In this document: one piece after another, positions 59,869 through 64,000 of the stretch
Numbering within the stretch: the first letter of the stretch is position 1
Layout of the letters: each line of letters starts with the position of its first letter
Source of the DNA: Paenibacillus_E violae
GTDB taxonomy: Bacteria > Bacillota > Bacilli > Paenibacillales > NBRC-103111
Reading direction: 5' to 3'
DNA: 64,000 nt
Assembly: GCF_032461945.1 (NCBI RefSeq)
Contig: NZ_JAWCUD010000004.1
Location: forward strand, 1-64,000
Notes under the pieces: generated by a model
Databases searched by the model: none
Seen by the model: the letters and a program-made list of their open reading frames with translations, nothing else
What the model was told of the DNA's origin: nothing
Program-made: the position numbers and the translations under genes

Positions 59869-59949
59869 TTAATACATCATGAGGAGAATTAGCGTAAGCA
59901 ATACAAAAAGCACTAAAATAAGCAGTTTGAGATGATCTTCTTTTGGCAT
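59869..59949 (-). CDS. 26-aa hydrophobic peptide
   Basis: Very short ORF MPKEDHLKLLILVLFVLLTL then ILLMMY: a polar start and one membrane helix. GGGG about 9 bases before the ATG at 59949 serves as ribosome site and a terminator follows the stop. Size and pattern recall the small hydrophobic sporulation peptides of spore formers, but no signature proves it. Confidence 0.5.
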   Translation of the reverse strand: MPKEDHLKLLILVLFVLLTLILLMMY

Positions 59950-59991
59950 GTGAGCCGCCCCTTGTTTCAGATCGTTTCCGTTAAATCCTTA

Positions 59992-60132
59992 TTATTGTGT
60001 CGGTTGGCCGGAAGCTTTCCTCAATTCATTCGCTAAACGGTGAAACTCATCTCTTGCTTGCGGGTCCTCCGTTGCCATGTATGCCGCAGATAAAAAGGCA
60101 ATGATTTTATTGGCATCTTCAACACTTATCAC
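59992..60132 (-). CDS. 46-aa hypothetical protein
   Basis: Short ORF with GTG start: MISVEDANKIIAFLSAAYMA, then TEDPQARDEFHRLANELRKA and SGQPTQ. It looks like two helices and has no membrane segment. A full AGGAGGG lies 8 bases before the start. It follows the C1 peptidase gene by 27 bp and precedes the 26-residue ORF, suggesting a small operon. Function unknown. Confidence 0.6.
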   Translation of the reverse strand: MISVEDANKIIAFLSAAYMATEDPQARDEFHRLANELRKASGQPTQ

Positions 60133-60159
60133 AGCTTATTCCCTCCTAGAAGCACCACT

Positions 60160-60921
60160 TTATTTTCCGGTCCAATAATCGAAGGTCAGCACATTGTTTT
60201 TGAAAAAGGAATAAGGCAAATAACAGTAGCCTTGGTCCCCCCAACCTTTGCCCCAAGAGTTTCGTACGATCACTACACCTTGGCCTTTCTTCTTGCCGTC
60301 CCTATACCCAACAGCCAGCATGGCGTGCCCGCCTAGCAGCATTTCTTTTTTTCGGTCTGGATAGGGGACACGTCCTGTTCGGATAACCGCCAGGCTTTCA
60401 AAAGAGCTATATAGCCATATGCCGAAGACAACAGGCTGACCGTCAGCCAAAGCCGCTTTGATTCCCGCCAGATCGTGAATGCGATGATAGCTGCCAATTC
60501 GATAATTGCCTGCCGTTTGTTCAGCCTCTTTATCCGGTTTCTCTTTATATTTGGCAATTTGATACGGCCATTCGCTTTCTGGGCAAACACCGATTTTCTG
60601 AAGCACTTTCATCCCGTCGCGTACCGTTGCACCAGAGTCCCTATTTACCGTGCCTTCTATTTGCCTCTCATGCCAATAATGAAAAAGCCGGGATAATCGA
60701 GGCGCTGAATCGCTTTCTTGACGCAGCCAATATTCACGTAATCCGCTTACAATGGCATTCGACGTGCAAGATCCTAAATTCCCTTGATTGACAATTGGAG
60801 AAAGCTTGCTCCGCAGGTCGACTTTGCCGGGCAGCTGAGATTCACGGACATAGTTGACACTTCGGTAAAAATAGTCACGAAAGTCACGTTGGTCCCTTTT
60901 TACCGTTAACTTTCTTCTCAT
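60160..60921 (-). CDS. Papain-like (C1 family) cysteine peptidase
   Basis: 253 residues, no signal peptide from the chosen ATG at 60921 (GGAGG 7 bases upstream). The catalytic Cys is in NQGNLGSCTSNAIVSGL (Q and C of the oxyanion/nucleophile pair), His in LLGGHAMLAVGYRDG and Asn in VIVRNSWGKGWGDQGYCYLP. All three catalytic residues of papain are thus present. The ~35-residue basic N-terminus is too short for a classical propeptide. Position next to the spoVA locus suggests a spore role, which is inference only. Confidence 0.85.
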   Translation of the reverse strand: MRRKLTVKRDQRDFRDYFYRSVNYVRESQLPGKVDLRSKLSPIVNQGNLGSCTSNAIVSGLREYWLRQESDSAPRLSRLFHYWHERQIEGTVNRDSGATVRDGMKVLQKIGVCPESEWPYQIAKYKEKPDKEAEQTAGNYRIGSYHRIHDLAGIKAALADGQPVVFGIWLYSSFESLAVIRTGRVPYPDRKKEMLLGGHAMLAVGYRDGKKKGQGVVIVRNSWGKGWGDQGYCYLPYSFFKNNVLTFDYWTGK

Positions 60922-61064
60922 CTGTTTTCCTCCCCATTGCCCGTTTGTGGAATTGTACTCCAGTGTATTCACCCATGGGCAGGAGCGTGCAAAAAAGCAC
61001 CCCCCCCTAGGCATGCGCGCGGCAAAAATTCGATTATTTTTTCATCGCTTTCTGATAGATGGCT

Positions 61065-61320
61065 CGAAATAGCTGTCACGGCGGTCAGATAAGACCCTGT
61101 AGTTCCGCTCATCGAGGAAATCTGTACGATATCCTCGAAATAGAGGACTCCAGTTCCCTAATGATCTTCCCTTGCGGAATTCTCCGCTAGCCTTTCTGTG
61201 TCTGGTGAATTGGAAGGTTGCAGAATGTTGAGTAGAGAAGTTAGATCGTGGAAGGTAGGTAAAGTAGCTTGATTTGCTCATCTGTTATTGCGCAAGAGCC
61301 TCCTCTGCATAGGTTAGGGG
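61065..61320. repeat. Intergenic repeat, copy B
   Basis: Second full copy of the ~250-bp intergenic repeat, starting CGAAATAGCTGTCAC and running to GCAAGAGCCTCCTCTGC. It differs from copies A and C by scattered substitutions, for example CTTGCGGA instead of CTAGCGGA, which weakens its hairpin by one pair. Copies B and C are direct repeats 337 bp apart. Confidence 0.85.
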
Positions 61321-61401
61321 AACTGCAGGGCGCTATTTCTCGGAAAAGGCATGTTTCCCGGTTTAATGGGAACTGTGGTCCTCTATTCCGCCAATTTCAA
61401 A
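61321..61401. repeat. Inverted short units between copies B and C
   Basis: Two degenerate units in opposite orientation: GGGAACTGTGGTCCTCTATT (about 61368-61387) and, just before, GGGGAACTGCAGGGCGCTATTTC at about 61317-61339. They are reverse complements of the GAAATAG..CAGTTCCC unit found inside the large repeat. Confidence 0.55.
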
Positions 61402-61640
61402 CGAAATAGCTGTCACCTGGGTCAGATAAGGCCCTGTAGTTCCGCTCATCGAGCAAGTCTGTACGATATCCTCGAAATAGAGGACTCCAGTTCCCTTATG
61501 AACTGCCCTAGCGGAATTCTCCGCTAGTCATTCTGTGTCTGGTGAGGTGGAAGGTTGCAGAATGGAGAGTAGAACGGTTGGATCGTGGAAGGTAGGTAAA
61601 GTAGCTTGATTACGCAGGCTTTTTGTTGTGCAAAAGCCAC
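61402..61640. repeat. Intergenic repeat, copy C
   Basis: Third copy, same orientation as B, starting CGAAATAGCTGTCAC and ending near TTGTGCAAAAGCC. The CTAGCGGA/TCCGCTAG hairpin is intact, as in copy A. It ends about 70 bp before the terminator of the pectin operon. No coding sequence is apparent in 60922-61771. Confidence 0.85.
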
Positions 61641-61707
61641 CGCATGACTTAGCACGAATAACAATGCGTTATTTCCCAGAAAATAACGTGTCCCGCCCAA
61701 ACGAAAA

Positions 61708-61749
61708 AACCAGGCAAACCACATCTGTTTCAGACGGATCCACCTGGTT
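61708..61749 (-). terminator. Terminator of the rhamnogalacturonan operon
   Basis: AACCAGG and CCTGGTT with inner pairs CC/GG and CTG/CAG form a long stem; on the minus strand TTTTTTCG follows. About 22 bp beyond the esterase stop. Confidence 0.75.
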
Positions 61750-61771
61750 CTATTAGAATCTTCCTCAACGC

Positions 61772-62890
61772 TTATCGAAGATAGCGGCAAAGCGGCAGTA
61801 TTTGCTGCTCTCGAATACACGCAACGACTAGCTCGGCGATAGCGATTCCGCCTTTTTCTTGAAAATGCGTATTATCCTCTGCTCCTTTTGGGAAGTTAGG
61901 AAACTCCCCGGGCCAGGCCCACATGAACAAGGATTTGGTTTCCTCAGGACCGAGCGTTTCGAACAATTGCTTGCTAGCTTCAGCCAAATCAATGAGAGGA
62001 ACATCCGCCTCTTCGGCCAGCTGCTTCATAGCTGTGATATACTCGCCGTGGGTGTCGACGATTTTGCCAGCTTCATCAAAAAATCTCCGCTGCACTGGCG
62101 TCACTAGAATTGGAACAGCGCCCCGCGTCCGAGCCTCCTGAATATAAATCAGTAGATGCTCTTTATAAGTGGTAAAAGGGGAAGTCGCCCGCTCCTCATC
62201 CAACTTTTGATCGTTATGCCCAAATTGAATCAATAAATAATCATTTGCATTCATCGTATCAAGAATCGGTGTAAACCGACCTTCATTCAGGAAGCTCTTG
62301 GAGCTGCGGCCAGACATCGCATGATTTGCTACAGCGGCATCTGCTTTGATGAAAAGCGGCAACATTTGCCCCCAGCCGGTGTATGGATACCCATCCTGCG
62401 GCTGATCGGTTACCGTAGAGTCGCCAACCAAATATAAGGTAGATGCTTGAGGCGCCGAAATGATCTCGAGTGCATTAATGCGCGGTGCAGCGCCTGAGAA
62501 GGCGAGCCTCAATTGTCCATCTGCTACATGGACGCTAAAGCTGCTAGCCACGAACTCCCCCGCCGCCGTGCGGCATTCCGATAGAAGCAGCCTTCCCTGC
62601 CCTACCTTTAAGCACGTAACTGTTGCGGTAATCAGATCCCCCATTAGTGTGTGAATCGTATAATTGCCATTCGGCAAATCGACAATAAACACAGCGCCCA
62701 CGGGAATGCAAAAGTCTTGACGGAGCGCTTCCGGTCTCCCGCGATCCCTTACATACACCTCTGAGCCAACCCTAAAACCATAGCCCACATTACTCTCATC
62801 ATAGAAAGAATCATGGCTAATTTTCGTGAAGCCTTCTTTCGCTGCGTTTTGTGCCGGGCCAAAATCAAATTTCAAATGGATACTCATCAT
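61772..62890 (-). CDS. SGNH/GDSL rhamnogalacturonan acetylesterase-like protein
   Basis: Likely removes acetyl groups from pectic rhamnogalacturonan. The SGNH blocks are LYLVGDSTVTDQ (Ser in GDS, block I), MSGRSSKSF (block II), LIQFGHNDQK (GxND, block III) and EDNTHFQEKGG (DxxH, block V). A ~150-residue N-terminal domain (LKFDFGPAQNAAKEGFTKIS) looks like a carbohydrate-binding or beta-sandwich module. No signal peptide is seen, so it acts on imported oligosaccharides. Length 372 residues; GAGGTA before the ATG. Nine bp after the GH105 gene. Confidence 0.88.
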   Translation of the reverse strand: MMSIHLKFDFGPAQNAAKEGFTKISHDSFYDESNVGYGFRVGSEVYVRDRGRPEALRQDFCIPVGAVFIVDLPNGNYTIHTLMGDLITATVTCLKVGQGRLLLSECRTAAGEFVASSFSVHVADGQLRLAFSGAAPRINALEIISAPQASTLYLVGDSTVTDQPQDGYPYTGWGQMLPLFIKADAAVANHAMSGRSSKSFLNEGRFTPILDTMNANDYLLIQFGHNDQKLDEERATSPFTTYKEHLLIYIQEARTRGAVPILVTPVQRRFFDEAGKIVDTHGEYITAMKQLAEEADVPLIDLAEASKQLFETLGPEETKSLFMWAWPGEFPNFPKGAEDNTHFQEKGGIAIAELVVACIREQQILPLCRYLR

Positions 62891-62899
62891 TTTGTACCT

Positions 62900-63925
62900 C
62901 TACCAGTCCCTGCGGTTTAGTAACGAGGATAAGAAAATCAGTCCCAATCCTTGGCCCCAGCCTTGAATCCGTTTGTAGGGAACTCCTTTGTAGCCGTCAA
63001 TATCCCGCATCACCGCTGTTCCGGCAGATACGCCCGTGATTGTACCATCATCTGTTATACGTGAAAGAATCCCCTTGATCGACTTGTTTGTATATTTATT
63101 GTATAACGGACCTGCACCGATGAGCGCGGCCGCGATACCTGCGGAACCGGATGTTTCCAAATACGCATCCTTATCCGTCAGAACGGTATGCCATAGCCCA
63201 CTTTCATCCTGCAACCGAACGAGTGCGCTTAATTGATCACGCAGAGAGCCTTCAATAATCATAAAAGAGGGATGCGTCACATGCACGAGCCTCAGTGCGC
63301 GTGCCATCGTAATGGCAGCCCATGAGTTGCCGCGCGCCCAATAAATGCCTGACATGTGATTTTGCGCCAGATTGTCCCAGCCGTGGTAATACAAGTTCGT
63401 CGCAGCATCCTGCAGTACATTTTCATGGCCATGATACTGCTTCAAGCCGTCCTCGAAATAATCCTCACGATTCAGCATCGAACCGATCCGCACCAGGAAA
63501 TAACCCGCCATGAACATCGTGTCCACCCATGCCTGCTCAGGGAAATTATACGTTTCCGAGTTCACAGTATGCTGGAAAATGCCGTCTCCAAAACGCTCCG
63601 CCTCATGCTTCAGGAAGTCCGCCATTTGCGTAGCGATTTCCATATACCGCTCTTCCCCGGTTTCCTTATACAAGGTTAACAACGAGTGACCGATCGAGAT
63701 GCCGTTGACGGACAGCTTGGGCAGCCCGTCTTCCAATTTCTCATCGACCCATTCTTTTAACAATTGAAGATACTCTTTATTTCCGGTTGCTTCATAGGCT
63801 TCCGTCACACCATAAAAAGCTACGCCTCCCGGCCAATCCCAATTAAAGTCCATGCGGAACGTTCTATGAACAACGCGGTCAATGACTTCGCGAATCTCAT
63901 CCGGATCAAATTGTAAAGCTGGCAT
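62900..63925 (-). CDS. Unsaturated rhamnogalacturonyl hydrolase, GH105 (YteR/YesR-like)
   Basis: Cleaves unsaturated galacturonyl-rhamnose left by pectate/rhamnogalacturonan lyases, in the cytoplasm. An (alpha/alpha)6-barrel is expected; FNWDWPGGVAFYGVTEAYEA, EQAWVDTMFMAGYF (catalytic Asp), SGIYWARGNSWAAITMA and LETSGSAGIAAAL are typical. Length 341 residues from ATG at 63925 (GGAGG about 10 bases upstream). An ATG at 63979, overlapping the upstream stop as TAATG, would add 18 residues. Confidence 0.9.
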   Translation of the reverse strand: MPALQFDPDEIREVIDRVVHRTFRMDFNWDWPGGVAFYGVTEAYEATGNKEYLQLLKEWVDEKLEDGLPKLSVNGISIGHSLLTLYKETGEERYMEIATQMADFLKHEAERFGDGIFQHTVNSETYNFPEQAWVDTMFMAGYFLVRIGSMLNREDYFEDGLKQYHGHENVLQDAATNLYYHGWDNLAQNHMSGIYWARGNSWAAITMARALRLVHVTHPSFMIIEGSLRDQLSALVRLQDESGLWHTVLTDKDAYLETSGSAGIAAALIGAGPLYNKYTNKSIKGILSRITDDGTITGVSAGTAVMRDIDGYKGVPYKRIQGWGQGLGLIFLSSLLNRRDW

Positions 63926-63978
63926 CTCTTCATTTCCTCCCTGTAGCTGGTTATTGATGAACTGAGCATTCATTCTCA

Positions 63979-64000
63979 TTATCCTTTCAAACCGCTCGTC
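63979..64000 (-). CDS. C-terminal tail of an upstream gene, possibly a sugar ABC permease
   Basis: Reading TSGLKG then TAA on the minus strand, running off the window edge. Endings such as LTSGxxKG are common in carbohydrate ABC transporter permeases of the MalG type, which often precede pectin-degradation genes. Seven codons cannot prove it. Confidence 0.3.

Noticed and set aside
61321..61401. CRISPR array in the 61-kb repeats
   Set aside because: Units are long, few and imperfect, with no short regular repeat-spacer pattern and no cas genes.

Overview
The window looks like chromosome from an endospore-forming Firmicute of the Paenibacillaceae, most likely Paenibacillus or a close relative. 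The evidence is the Bacillus-type order of the hrcA/dnaK, lepA/spoIIP/gpr/rpsT/holA and comE/yqeK/nadD/aroE/yqeH/yqeG blocks, many sporulation and germination genes, GTG and TTG starts behind strong AGGAGG sites, a copper-amine-oxidase-like domain on a secreted enzyme, and pectin-degradation genes. Assignment rests on gene content and remembered synteny only.

Layout: 0-0.5 kb is the end of an IS3-like element abutting an intergenic repeat. 0.5-7.7 kb is housekeeping: an RlmI-like rRNA methyltransferase, a YqeW-type Na/Pi transporter, deoC, then the minus-strand run prmA, M50 protease, rsmE, mtaB. 7.8-14.1 kb breaks the usual dnaJ-prmA adjacency. It holds a secreted GDPD, two small hypothetical genes, an ATPase/FtsX/lipoprotein set with metal-binding features, and a secreted alkaline phosphatase with a good PhoP-box candidate upstream. 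14.1-20.5 kb is the hrcA operon behind a perfect CIRCE. It carries a thermosome-like (group II/III) chaperonin gene between hrcA and grpE. 20.5-30.5 kb is GNAT, hemW, lepA, yqxA-like, spoIIP, gpr, rpsT and holA. Inserted between gpr and spoIIP is a compact three-gene set: a TIR-domain NADase-like protein, a degenerate TIR joined to a GAF-like domain, and a 53-residue ORF.

30.7-36.9 kb holds an ECF sigma/anti-sigma pair and a divergent GerA-type germinant receptor operon with a small membrane protein at its end. 36.9-50.5 kb is the comE locus (comEC, comEB, comEA, divergent comER), leuS with a T-box, and a tight run of small RNA, NAD, shikimate and ribosome-assembly genes. 50.6-55.9 kb is an esterase and a MoxR/DUF58/transglutaminase operon. 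56.7-60.9 kb is a spore locus (DUF421, spoVAC, spoVAD, spoVAE, divergent DUF1657, two very small ORFs, papain-like protease). 61-64 kb has two more copies of the intergenic repeat and the end of a rhamnogalacturonan operon.

The two most unusual items are the group II-like chaperonin inside the CIRCE-controlled dnaK operon and the paired TIR/pseudo-TIR set inside a sporulation gene cluster. The second resembles nucleotide- or NAD-based defence effectors, but no cyclase gene sits beside it.
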